DNA from: Syncephalis plumigaleata
Lineage: Eukaryota; Zoopagomycota; Zoopagomycetes; Zoopagales; Piptocephalidaceae
NCBI GenBank assembly: GCA_025201365.1
Contig: JAIXMF010000008.1
Span: 496,001-560,000, forward strand
Direction of reading: 5' to 3'
Length of the DNA stretch: 64,000 bases
Part shown: positions 43,137 through 54,634 of the stretch, one piece after another
How the letters are laid out: the number at the start of each line of letters is the position of its first letter
Position numbering within the stretch: the stretch's first letter is position 1
Notes under the pieces: model-generated
What the model was told of the DNA's origin: nothing
Seen by the model: the letters and a program-made list of their open reading frames with translations, nothing else
Database searches by the model: none
Position numbers and translations under genes: made by a program

Positions 43137-46100
43137 ATGGCTAAGAAGGCTCAGATCCAATCAATTAAGCAAGAGGCAACTATGCCCGCCACTAAAGAGA
43201 CGGTCGTTGCTGAGCATAGCGATACAGCGCCAGTGGAACAAACGAACGAGACACCATCCACTGAGGAGATATCAGACACACGTAAGTAATACTGTTGCAT
43301 GAAGGATACATATATATATACGTGTAAATAGTGTAGCATACTAATCTATTACGTCAATAGCAGCTATTCCCGTATTCACGCTTAATGTCAACCTACCATC
43401 TGGCACCGATCCATTTACTGTACAAGTGAGCACTCAGGAGTGTGTACAAGATATACGACAAGCGATTATAGAGTCTCCCGAAACGTGTATCTATTCATGT
43501 TTCTATTTGGCATTTAATGGACAACGACTTAACGACTATACAGAGTTGGGTGCCATCGAGGCATTTACACCAGGAGATAGTTTAACACTAGTTGAAGGTA
43601 AGCAGCTCATAGAAGATAGAAAAGTATTGACGTTGTTATTATTTTATTTGTAGATGTGTACACTGAACGTGAAGCACGTATTCATGTGGCACGCTTACGT
43701 GACATGCTACAAGGACATGCCACTCGTACCAGTGCGCTTGCAGTCGGTATTGATCCAGGTCTTTCCTGCTTCTCGGCAGTTACAGGAGAACCGAGTAAGT
43801 GGATAATACCGCGTGTATACATGTATAGACTATAGTCATTAACATGATCAATAGTTGTTGATGAGAAGGAACCGGAAGTGAAGAAGCCGGAAGGGAAAAA
43901 GGCAAACAAGAAAGCGGCTACTCCATCTACTCCTAAGATGAAGCCACACGCTTTCTCCGGCTATAACATGGATGTAGCACCAAAAGTGAATGACATTATA
44001 CCGGATAATGTTCACGATAAGCCTATTCCATGCTTGAATACATTGACGCTTTCCGGTTGGAATCCAGTGCCACATGCACGTCGTCTTCAAGGTAAATATA
44101 TGCAACTATTGCTACTTGTATTACATTGATTTTAACTAGTATACTTCATCAATACTAGGTGATTTATTATACTTGTCCATTGTCACGCTGGAGGGAGAAA
44201 CTTACTGCATTACTGCATCCATGGATGGTTTCTACGTTAATCAGTGCACTGATACGGTATTTGATCCAACACCGAATGGTAAATACAAACTGCAACATTC
44301 TCTGGTTAAGCTGTTGCAATCGATATCATCCAAGTTCACCGCTGGATTTGATAAGTTACAAATGCATATAATTAATACGCATATGCTTGAGAATGTCCCG
44401 ATTGCCACTGCCACACCCGCCTATCCATGGTGTGTTGAACCGGTGAAGCCGACATTCGACGCCGGTCGTCCCACCGACACCTACTTGAACTTTGGCGCGG
44501 ATGCAGCTGAATCATTACGCGATTGGAATGACGAGTTGCAAACTAGTCGAGAATTGCCACGTAGCACGATGCAGGATCGTGTACAGCGTGAACGTGCATT
44601 AAACAAGGTGCTCGCCGACTTTACAGATGCGGCAGTACGTGGTGCGGTATCGGTCGTTAACGGCAATGTGCCACCGATCAATCCGATGGATTCCTCCGAT
44701 GTGCATATGTACATCCATAACAACATATTCTTCAGTAAAGGATTCGATGGTCGAGGTACATTCGAGCAATTGGGCGGTGAGATGGCGGCACACGCAGCTA
44801 CAGGTAAAGATTTGGAAGGTGTACGTATCTTGAACCAGCTCGACATCGAAGGACTTCATACGTTGGGCTGTGTGATCGTCGACTACAAGGGTCATCGTGT
44901 AGTGGCGCAGAGTATCGTTCCTGGTATATTCCGTCGCCAGGATGAGTCGTCGATTGTTTACGGCTCGATTGATGGTGGCACGACCATTGCAGCGGATGCG
45001 GAATTCCACAAGTTGGCCGGTCAACTAGCGAAGAGCCTGCATTATACCGAGCATCAGCTGAAGGATGCCTCGGAACAGGAGCACACGCTCTACACGTCAC
45101 TCGAAACCAAGGGACTCATGGGTGCCGATGGACGTCGTTACCTGCTTGATCTCTATCGATTATTGCCGGTGGATGTGCAATTCCAAGAAGAGGAATGTGA
45201 CGAGGAACAAGCCACGAAGAATGACCTTCCTGTGTATCCGCACAAGTTAACGCTATTACGCTCGGAACTTATCGATCTAGTGTGGGAGCATCGTCTACGT
45301 ACCTGGGTCAATGAACGTGTTGCAAAGATCCAAGCGGAAAAGGAAGCAAAGAAGGCGCAAACAACTGAGGAAGGCAAGCAAGATGACGATGATAAGGACG
45401 ATGAAGAAGCTCAGGAATTACAAGCTGATCCTAAACCAGAGACTAACAATAATGAAGCCAACAAAGAAGAAGGAAAAGAAGAAGAGGAGAAAGTAGCATC
45501 GGAGGAGGGTGAAGTCGATCCCGACAACATGAAGATCGACATTAATGAATTCGAGTTCAATTTGAATCCTGATGCCTTTACACCTGCCCAACAACTGATT
45601 GAAACGAGTTCCGACACCGAGCAGAAAACGGAGAATGTACGAGAAGCGTCGAAATTCCTTAGATCGCACATTATCCCATTGCTGGTCAATGATCTCACCA
45701 GCTATCAAGTGACGCCCATCGATGGCAATGCCCTTACTGTTGCCATGCATCGTCGCGGTATTAACATGCGCTATCTTGGTCGTGTTGCCACGGCATTGGA
45801 TGCAATTAACGACAAGCGTTTGGCTCATGTCAAGGCGATTATCGTGCAAGAGATGATCGTACGCAGTGCTAAGCATATTCTACGTCGTTTGCTACAACCG
45901 GTATCGCCACGATGGGAATCCGATTGTATTGCACACTTTTTGAATTGCTTACTCGGTCGAGAAGTGAACGCTACACCAAAGGCGCAATATCGCGGTGATG
46001 ATTCCTCTTTGGACTACGTAAACTTGACACCTGCCTCACTTGATGAACAACTCGCCAAGGAGGTAGCTCTACGTTTCCGATACAAACTAGCGAACATTAC

Positions 46101-47523
46101 ACAGACGATTGAACAGGATATACGCAAACTACCAGTACTACGCGAGATCTGTCTACGTGTTGGTGTACAGATTGAAACGCGTGATTATGTGTTTACGCCA
46201 CAACGTTCTACCACTAGTGGAGGTAGCAAGCAACAACAACAACAACGTCAAGTGATGCAACCCACTTCATTTACACCGGGTGATATTGCCAATATCTTGC
46301 CAGTAGTTAAGGAGACACCCCTAAAGGTAAGTTTACAATAATGAATATGACAATGATAATGATTAACGCAATCATTCATTGTAATTAGAGTTTATTTGTA
46401 GATGAAGCCTTTGAAGCGGGTAAAGTGAGCTTGTCACAAGGTAAATACACTCTAATTGTAATATAGATAATACACTACTAATAAACGAGACTAGGTAATA
46501 AGGAACTTGGTCTGGAATTGTTGATGGAATCATTGTCGCTACACGAGCAAATCTACGGATTCCTACATCCAGAGACTGCGCGTTGCTACGCGGCACTCGC
46601 CTTGATTTATCGTCAGTTAGGCGATAACGAGACAGCCGAGGACTTCCAACGACGTGCGGTGATTGTGGCCGAACGAGTTATTGGTGTAGATCATGCCGAT
46701 ACTATTAACTATTACATGAATCTCGGTTTATTCGAGCATGCCCTTGGTAAAACACAATTGGCATTACGCTACCTTCGTCGAGCGATGGATTGCTGGCGAC
46801 TAGTCTACGGTGATCATCATCCAGATTCTGCCACTACCGATGTAAGTAGTGTAGATGTACTCGATTAGCTTTATTGATGATACTAATAACAATCATACTA
46901 TTAGAATAATGTGGCAGTAATGCTGCAATCACTCAATGACTTTGAAGGTAGTCTAAGCTTTTTCCAGCGTGCACGAGACACGTACCAACTAGTACTAGGA
47001 CCAAAGCATATCGTTACCACTAACTGGTAAGTAATAGCACGATCGAATAGATGACTATATATTGAGTGACAACATCGAATAGTGTGCATACTCTCGCGAA
47101 AGCGTATGCATTATCCGGTGACTATAAGCTCGCGTTAAAATTGGAGAAATCCGCGTATAACACATATCGTACAAAGTTGGGCGAAGAAGATATGCGCACC
47201 AAGGAGAGTGCTATGTGGCTAGAGGAGTTCACGGCACGAGCTGTTGATTCGGTAAGCATGAATGCATTGAGACTATGCACATAGATTCATATTGACGATG
47301 ACGATGCTAGGCACGCAAGGAGAAACAGCAGTATCAGCACTCGTTATCCGGCCTACTTAATGGCGATTTATCAGAACCGATGACTGCCGGTAAACACTCG
47401 TCTCATAAGGCTGTTCATGGCGATATGCCCATTGACGATCTACTGGCATACATCAATGAGGCGGATGGTTCACGTAAGAAGAAGGGCGGCAAGGGAAAGA
47501 AACGCGGTACATCCACGAAATAG
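43137..47523 (+). CDS. CLU1: clustered mitochondria protein CLU1/TIF31
   Basis: About ten exons, roughly 1,250-1,300 residues, from the ATG at 43137 to the TAG at 47521. Domains in order: CLU_N ubiquitin-like region (FTLNVNLPSGTDPFTV, LAFNGQRLNDYTELG), the GSKIP-like/CLU linker (CLNTLTLSGWNPVPHARRLQ), the CLU central domain on the large exon (RDWNDELQTSRELPRSTMQD, YGSIDGGTTIAADAEFHKLA), an acidic low-complexity segment with EEEEKV runs (about 45340-45520), the CLU/eIF3-p135 region (FLRSHIIPLLVNDLTSYQVT, GINMRYLGRVATALD), and C-terminal TPR repeats spread over small exons (HPETARCYAALALIYRQLGD, YYMNLGLFEHALGKTQLALR). The tail is basic (SRKKKGGKGKKRG). CLU proteins bind nuclear mRNAs for mitochondrial proteins and set mitochondrial distribution; yeast Tif31 associates with eIF3. 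Exon ends for the small exons are approximate. Confidence 0.94.
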
Positions 47524-48223
47524 AATAGTAACTCTATAATACGCGGTATGATCGCATAGAATAATGATGACTGCATATATGAATCACGAAAATAGCAGAA
47601 AAATAAATATATGTTGACTCACTTGATACCTCGTTTATTGTTACATGAAAGAGACAAATGATTGCTAATGAAATATTCTGAAATGATGATGATGCAGATT
47701 CAGACAATAGACAACGCACACTGTTACACGGTATGGCAGACATTAACAATGGCAAGTCAGCGTATATTTCATTGTTTAATTAGTACCGAGTAAATGTAGC
47801 ATCTATAATCAATTAATGAATAGTGCTGTCATACTGATAGATACTAGTAGTAGTCATTGTAGATTAGGTTAAAGTGTCTAGATATGATCAATTCGATTGC
47901 GTATCTACTGTTCGATATCCATATGATTGACATGACACAATTACTGCATGTTTGATGTTCATTAGGTCAAAGGCGACATTCATGCATGGTAGCATCATTC
48001 AGAAGCAATTATTGAATATGCGATGATATCGATTTGTCTATTCTGCAGGGCATTGTTGTATTACGACTATTCCACCTATAAATAAACAATGCTAATCGAT
48101 TCATCTTATCATCATCATCATCAGGTGTGTCTACTCTTTTATTCTATTCTATACTCATTACTCCATTTCGCTTGTTTGTTTGTTTGTTTGTTTCTCTTGC
48201 TCTTCCATTAGGACAATATCAAC
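47524..48223. other. intergenic, promoter and leader of the microexon gene
   Basis: After the CLU 3' region (AAATAAATAT near 47601) there is no gene until 48224. A TATA box and a probable leader intron lie at its right end (listed separately); the TTTGTTTGTTTG and CATCATCATC runs are near 48105-48195. Confidence 0.55.
48077..48084 (+). promoter_or_regulatory. TATA box of the microexon gene
   Basis: TATAAATA 147 bp upstream of the first coding ATG. A leader intron from about 48125 (CAG|GTGTGTC) to 48211 (CCATTAG) with a pyrimidine-rich 3' half would splice the leader close to the ATG. Supports the view that the array downstream is a transcribed gene. Confidence 0.45.
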
Positions 48224-51200
48224 ATGGAATCATCTGCTGATAACAATAACAATAACAGCCAGCCTATAGTCAATGATACAACATCCATATCATCAAATTC
48301 CACTGGTATTTCTATTATCATCATCATCATCGATACTAGTCAACATACTAATCGTAATACTACTATCTAATGGTCTTTCTAATGACAATCAATAGATGGT
48401 AAGTCCATATTGTATGACATTGATTGCGATACTGATGATGATGCCACCTATGATGCTGTCAATCATAGCTGGTGAGTTAAACAACGAGTGATTATGACAT
48501 ACGTTGTGTTGACTGGAATGTACATCAAAATCATATGTTACTATTCTAGAAGCAGACGTAAGTTGATATTCTGTCTAAATAAACATACAACGTACTAATT
48601 GCAATACTCGTATGATAGGAGGTGAGTTGTGAATCACGATGATACTATGCCATACGCTAATTGGAATGTGGCAATCGATTCCCGTATGATTATCATGTAT
48701 AGGGTTCTGTAAGCTACTAGTATCATTGCAATGAGCCATTTGACTCACGTATGATTGCATGTATTAGTGGGTAAGCGAGCACTCGTTGGAATGTAGCATT
48801 CGATTCACCAATGATGACGCGTAATAGATTGTAAGTGGGCGGTATTCTGATTGCAGTATACGTCATACTAATTGCAATGGCACAATTGCTTCATTTGTCA
48901 TTCCACACACACATATGATAGCATGTAGGTGATCATTTCGATCATAGTCTATGATGTGCTCATTACAAGTTGACGTGTCATGATACGTGTACGATGACCT
49001 GTAACAGGATGTAAGTTGCTAGTCTAGCATTACCGTATAATGTACTAACTGTAACGAAAACATTCTCTTTGCATCTGATTGCACTAGTATGTAAGTGGAC
49101 ATTTCCATACTAATGCATGGCATGTTAATAGCAATGCATCACACACACACATATATATATACATACATAATAGATTGTAAGAAGTTAGCATTCCAGTCTT
49201 ACTAGTTGATGTACTCATTACCCTATGGCATACAATTCACATATGATTACGAGTAATAGTATGTAAGTGATCATCAGTGCAATGTGCGATCGATTAATTA
49301 CAAATTGATTGACGATTCACGTATGCTTCCATGTAACAGAGGGTAACTAGACATTCCTATCGTGATATGTGCGACGTGTTAATCGAAATGAGGAACATGG
49401 TTAATGATGGATGATTACACGGCATAGATTGTAGGTTGTCATTCTAGTATCAGTATACGGCATGCTAATCATAGTATATATTTATTATTACAAATAATAG
49501 GAGGCAAGTCATTATGATGACTATAGAATACGATATACTAATTGTAGCATGATCCATGATTGACTTGTAACAACACATGCAGAAGCACGTAAGCTAGCAC
49601 TCCAATAATAATCACAATAATCATAATGTAAATACAATTCATATACGTGTATGTGTGTGTATGATGATCACACGACATAGACGGTAAGTTATCACGTGGA
49701 CTACAATCCCAAAGTGTAGCTCACCTATGACTATGGAATACAATAGGCCGTAAGTTATTATTTCGATTGAAGCATATGAGACATTAATTGGAGTGTGGAA
49801 TACAATCAATCCACGTACTGTCACGTATAACAGAAGGTAAACTAGCATTATAATCACCGTAGAATGTATGCTAATAGGGATGGTACACAATCATCGTATA
49901 ATAATACATAGGACATGGTAAACTAGCGCTATGATGACAATGAGTGATATGCTAATTGTGATGTGACGTATAATTTATGTATGTTTATGGATAATAGCCT
50001 GTAAGCTAGTATAGCAACTACAGCATATGATAGACTGATTTTAGTGTACTATACAATTCCCGTATAATTACACATTACAGTTAGTGAGTTAGCATACTGA
50101 TTAAAACATGCAAAGAATGATTGTAATTTATATATGGTTATGCATACTAGGATGTAAGATAGCATATTGATCATGGCATGCGCTGAACTAATCGAGATAT
50201 GACCCTCGATTTCTACACGATTATACGAAACAGCAAGTAAGTCAACGTACGATTACAGCATGCCATAACCTAATTATTATATTATCATGAAATCCACGTA
50301 CGATTATGCATGACAGATAGTCAGTTACCCTGTCAACTGTGACGCATAAGCTCATTAGAATTTAACATATGCCTTTTGATTATACCTGACAGGAAGTAAG
50401 TTAGCATACCGATTTCACCATACTATGATCTAATTGTAATTGACATATGCCCTGTTATAATTACGCATGATAGGATGTAAGTTAGCGTATTGGCCATGGC
50501 ATGCGATAAACTGATCATAATGTGATACTTCATTCCCATACAATTGTACGAGGCAGCAAGTAAGTCAATGGACAATTGCAGCATACGACGGACTAATACG
50601 ATTCGCAATACACGTATATTTACGCATCACAGTTAGTAAGTTGGGATGGTGATTGAAGCATACAATAGCTTAATTGTAATTAATATATGGCTCACTAATG
50701 ATTTCACGTTATAGGAAGTAGGCTAACACATCAGTTATACTATGCAATGGGCTAATCGTATTGTAATACACAATTTCTATATGATTATACGTGGCAGATA
50801 GTAAGTCATTGTGCCGATTATAGCATACGGTGAACTGATATGGCACTTAATACACGCATATTTACACATGACAGTATGTAAGTCAAAGTATGGGTTGCAG
50901 CATACGATGGGATTAATATAGCATGTAATTCACGTATGATTATGCATGGCAGTCTGTAAGTTACCATACCAACTGTAGTATATGAGTTCATTAAAATTTA
51001 ACATATGGCTTCTGATTATACCTGATAGAAAGTAAGTTAGCATATCGATTACAAGTTATTGTGAACTAATCGTAATGTTATGTCTTCTATATGATTATGA
51101 ACGATAGGATGTAAGCTAGCACCATAATTGCAGCATACGATGCATTAATTGTAATGAATACGACCCATATGTGATCACAAATGATAGGAGGTAAGTTTTT

Positions 51201-53426
51201 TTTTATGTTCATACTGGATGAACTAATTGCAAAATGCCCTATGATTCACGTATGATTACATGTAATAGTTGGTAAGCTGACATGCTGGTTACAAGATGTG
51301 ACGTGCTAATGGTAATGCCATTGAATGATTCACATAAAACTGGAAATGTCAGAGGGTAATCCAGCATTCCAGTTAATTTACATAGCGTATTAATCACATT
51401 GTGGTACACTATTGGCTGTTGATTGTGTGTGAAAGAATGTAAGTCATCATTTTGATTACGATCTACGGTATACTAAACGGGATGTGATGTGTGGTTACCG
51501 CCTCGTTATTGTTATAGCAAGTAAGTTGATATCCAAATGATGGTGTATCATACACTTATTACAATGGGGCATACAATCCATATAGCATTATACACAGGAA
51601 AAAGTAAGTTTATTGTTTGATTTGGCCAAACATCTTGTGAAGCTAATCCACTGTTTTATGTCCTAGTTGGAGGAAATAAGACGACGTGTAGGTTAATGCC
51701 ACGATTACAATCTATGGTATACTAATCGGAATGTGACAAATGGTTAACGTATGGCCATATGTTAGCTTGTAAGCTGATATTCGAATGATAATGTATCACG
51801 CACTCATTACAATGAGATGTACAATCCACGTATGATCATTTACAGGAAAAAGTAAGTTTTCTCGTTTGATTTAGTCAGACATCATGTGAAGCTAATCCAC
51901 TGTTGTATGCCCTAGTTGGAGGCTAAAAAGCAGCGTGTAAGTTGATGTCACGATTACAATCTACGGTACACTAATCGGAATAAGATATGTGCTTGTATCA
52001 TTATCATAGAAAGTAAGCTGGTATCCGAATGATGATGCATCATGTCCTTATTCCAATGGAACATACAATTCACATATGATTATACATAGGAAGAAGTAAG
52101 CTTTATCGTTTAATTTGGCCAAACATCTTATGAAGCTAATCCACTGTTGTATGGCTTAGTTTGAGGAAATAAGACGACACGTAGGTTAATATCACGATTA
52201 CAATCTACGGTATGCTAATCGGAATGGGATATGTGCTTACATTATAATAATAGATGGTAAGCTAATATCACAATTACGATTTACAGTATACTGATTACAA
52301 TGTGGTATGTGCTTGTATTATTATTATTATAGAGAGTAAGTCGATATCCGAATGATGATGCGTCATGCACTCATTCCAATGGGATGTTCAATCCACATAG
52401 AATCGTATACGGAAAGAAGTAAGCTTTATCGTTTAATTTGGCCAAACATTTTGTGAAGCTAATCCATTGTTGTATGTCCTAATTGGAGGCTGCGGATCGA
52501 CATGTAAGTCATCATTTTGATTACAACCTACGGTATACTGATTACAATGTTCTATGTGCTTGTATTATGATAGCTTGTAAGCTAATATCCAAATGATGAT
52601 GCATCATGCACTCATTACAATGGGATGTACAATCCACGTATGATCATTTACAGAAAGAAGTAAGTTTATTGTTTGATTTGGTCAAGCATCTTGTGAGACT
52701 AATCCACTGTTGTATGTCCTAGTTGGAGGCTGAGAAGCAGCGTGTAAGTTGATGGCACGATTACAATCCAATATACTAATTGGACTGTAATATGTACTTG
52801 TATCGTTATTATAGTGGGTGAGTTGATAAGCGAATGATGATGCATCATGCACTCATTACAATGGGAATACAATCCAAGTATAATCATGCACAGGAAGAAG
52901 TAAGTTTATTGTTTGGTTTGGTCAAGCATCGTGTGAAGCTAATCCACTATTGCATGGCTTAGTTGGAGGAAGCGAATCGACGTGTAGGTTGATATCACGA
53001 TTACAATCTACGGTATACTAATCGAAATATTACAAATGATTAACGTATGGCTGCATGATAGCTTGTGAGTTAAACGTGTCAGTTAGTAGACATGAAGCAT
53101 TAATCATAGTGTGACATACAACTCCCATATGATCATGAATACTAGGATGTAAGCTAGCATTTTTAGCATTGATACATCGATCTAATCACAATACAATTTA
53201 CATCATCTAAACGATAGAAATAAGCAGTAAGTAATAATTCACAATAATCATATCCATACTGATCCATTATGACTACAGAACAAGACAAGGACATCATCAA
53301 GTAGATATTATAGGTATTCAAGTCAAGAATGGATTGGTACAAGACCCTCATTTAGTGTCCATGTCATTCAAGCCATTATTCCTTGGACCAGCAATATATC
53401 TACAAGATCATTTAATCATTTATTGA
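48224..53426 (+). CDS. microexon gene: about 60 tiny internal exons, mostly single codons
   Basis: Exon 1 (48224-48305, MESSADNNNNNSQPIVNDTT..., phase 1 end) is followed by about 60 units of the form intron-AG | few nt | GTAAGT. Read lengths: 44 exons of 3 nt, eight of 6, five of 21, plus one of 2/5/8 nt (48550-48557), one of 18 and one of 15. The first two (ATG 48396, CTG 48469) and the 2/5/8 nt exon bring the frame to phase 0; after that every exon is a whole number of codons. Joined, exons after 48557 are open in phase 0 over about 312 nt, while both other phases meet stops. The protein (about 135 residues) has a polar head, single residues such as W-I-H-D-Y-I-Y-R-I-E and D-Q-I-E-D-Q-L-E-I, and a charged helical tail with LEEIRRR, LEAKKQR, LEAEKQR and LEEANRR. 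No family recognised. Coding ends either at AAATAA (53218-53223) or, with a 2 nt exon, in a 49-codon last exon ending 53426; AATAAA follows. Confidence 0.72.
50151..50717 (+). repeat. duplicated block of four single-codon exons with their introns
   Basis: Exons GAT, CAA, ATA, GAA (from 50151) are followed by exons GAT, CAA, TTA, GAA (from 50474). Introns after matching codons are also alike (for example both introns after GAT share CATGGCATGCG), and the offset is 322-323 bp throughout. So a four-exon block was duplicated as a unit. Confidence 0.7.
51591..53060 (+). repeat. six tandem cassettes of 1 + 2 + 7 codon exons
   Basis: A unit of about 240 bp recurs with 21 nt exons at 51667, 51916, 52160, 52483, 52723 and 52963 (spacing 249, 244, 323, 240, 240). 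Each has a 1-codon exon (Leu/Lys/Trp), a 2-codon exon (EK/EE/KE) and a 7-codon exon. The introns share long stretches such as GTGAAGCTAATCCACTGTTG and TGATGATGCATCATGCACTC. The 323 bp unit has an extra 1-codon exon (AGA, 52333). Confidence 0.85.
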
Positions 53427-54634
53427 ATAAACATGTCGTATTCTGATCATTACATATAATAATAATGCTTCGTCTTGCTCTACATCTTCTGAAGCTATCC
53501 ATTTCAAACTATTCCTAAAGATAGACATGCATTCAAGTATTACACTTGCAAAAGTACTAAAATGATTGAGAGAAGCCTGAATATACCAAGATAATAAACG
53601 ACACCTCCATATAAAAAGAATCCAGTTCTACGGGCAATGATTCAATGGCATTGTTTGCCAACATAATTTAATGACATACGACACCACTAATGCACAATTA
53701 TTGCATAGTGCACCATGCATCATTACTACTACTCTATTATGGTGTACCAATTGACCTACATACGATATACTTTTTAGAACAGACTATAAACATAGAAGGA
53801 CATACTAGATGTAAATAGAGAATCTTCCTTTCTAGCCTTAAAGCTTTTCATATAACCGATACAGTTGATTGACCAAAACTCCGGCAAACCAATCAGCACA
53901 TTGCCATATAAAAAACCCGTTTAATTGAATCGAGTATTGTTGCCGGTATAACCAGCATCCACATCATCAAACACCAACCGCAGCTTTGTCTTTCTTCTTT
54001 TCGCTTCACATTTATATTCTAATTGTTTCAAAGCTACCATCTTGACGGTATACCGCCGTGAGTCTTGCACTGTTGTCTTTATTGTATCCGTAACTCAATT
54101 CTTGGCTATTCAGCATACGTCTACTCTCCTTTTCCTTTCTCCTTCATCATCTTCTAATTACCGCTACTACTACTACTAATAAGAGTAATAAGTGTCTATT
54201 GCATTATTGTTATTGTTGTGGTTGTTTCTTGTTGGTGTACGCCCGTGTAGCACCACTTGCGTGACGATAAATATTTACCGCCTATTGTTCTATCACATAT
54301 AGTTGTATTGGAAACTATCTCTCTCTTTTGTTGGCATCTTACATTCTGGCTTGTAGTCTATCGTCATTTCACCGTGATTCTTAAGCATCAAACACATTGC
54401 AATATAAACGGTGTCTGTACTGGTGGAATACTAGTCCTAGTACACTTGTTACTTGCCACTTGTTACTCGGGGTACCTCAACGTTATTGGTGTGTTTCAGT
54501 GAAGGGCGTGTACTTGCCAAGTATTTGCCTTACTGTTCAACTTTATCTGTGATACACCTCGCACAACCGTAACACGAGCAACCAAGGCATTATTCGATCC
54601 GGACTGAGTAGTTTCAATTAATATCCGATTAATC
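53427..54634. other. intergenic, 5' region of the RhoGAP gene
   Basis: After the polyadenylation-like AATAAA (53426-53431) no gene is supported until 54635. A short TACTACTACTACTAAT run lies near 54163. Probably promoter and leader of the large gene downstream. Confidence 0.5.

Noticed and set aside
44481-45100. Minus-strand frames of 100-141 codons opposite CLU
   Set aside because: Shadows of the CLU central exon; CLU homology is continuous on the plus strand through this stretch.
48396-53220. CRISPR-like or satellite array of regular short repeats
   Set aside because: The regular element is a splice donor, branch site and acceptor order with variable introns, in a eukaryotic gene setting; repeat units are diverged rather than identical and there are no constant-length spacers. 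The joined exons are coding in one phase only.
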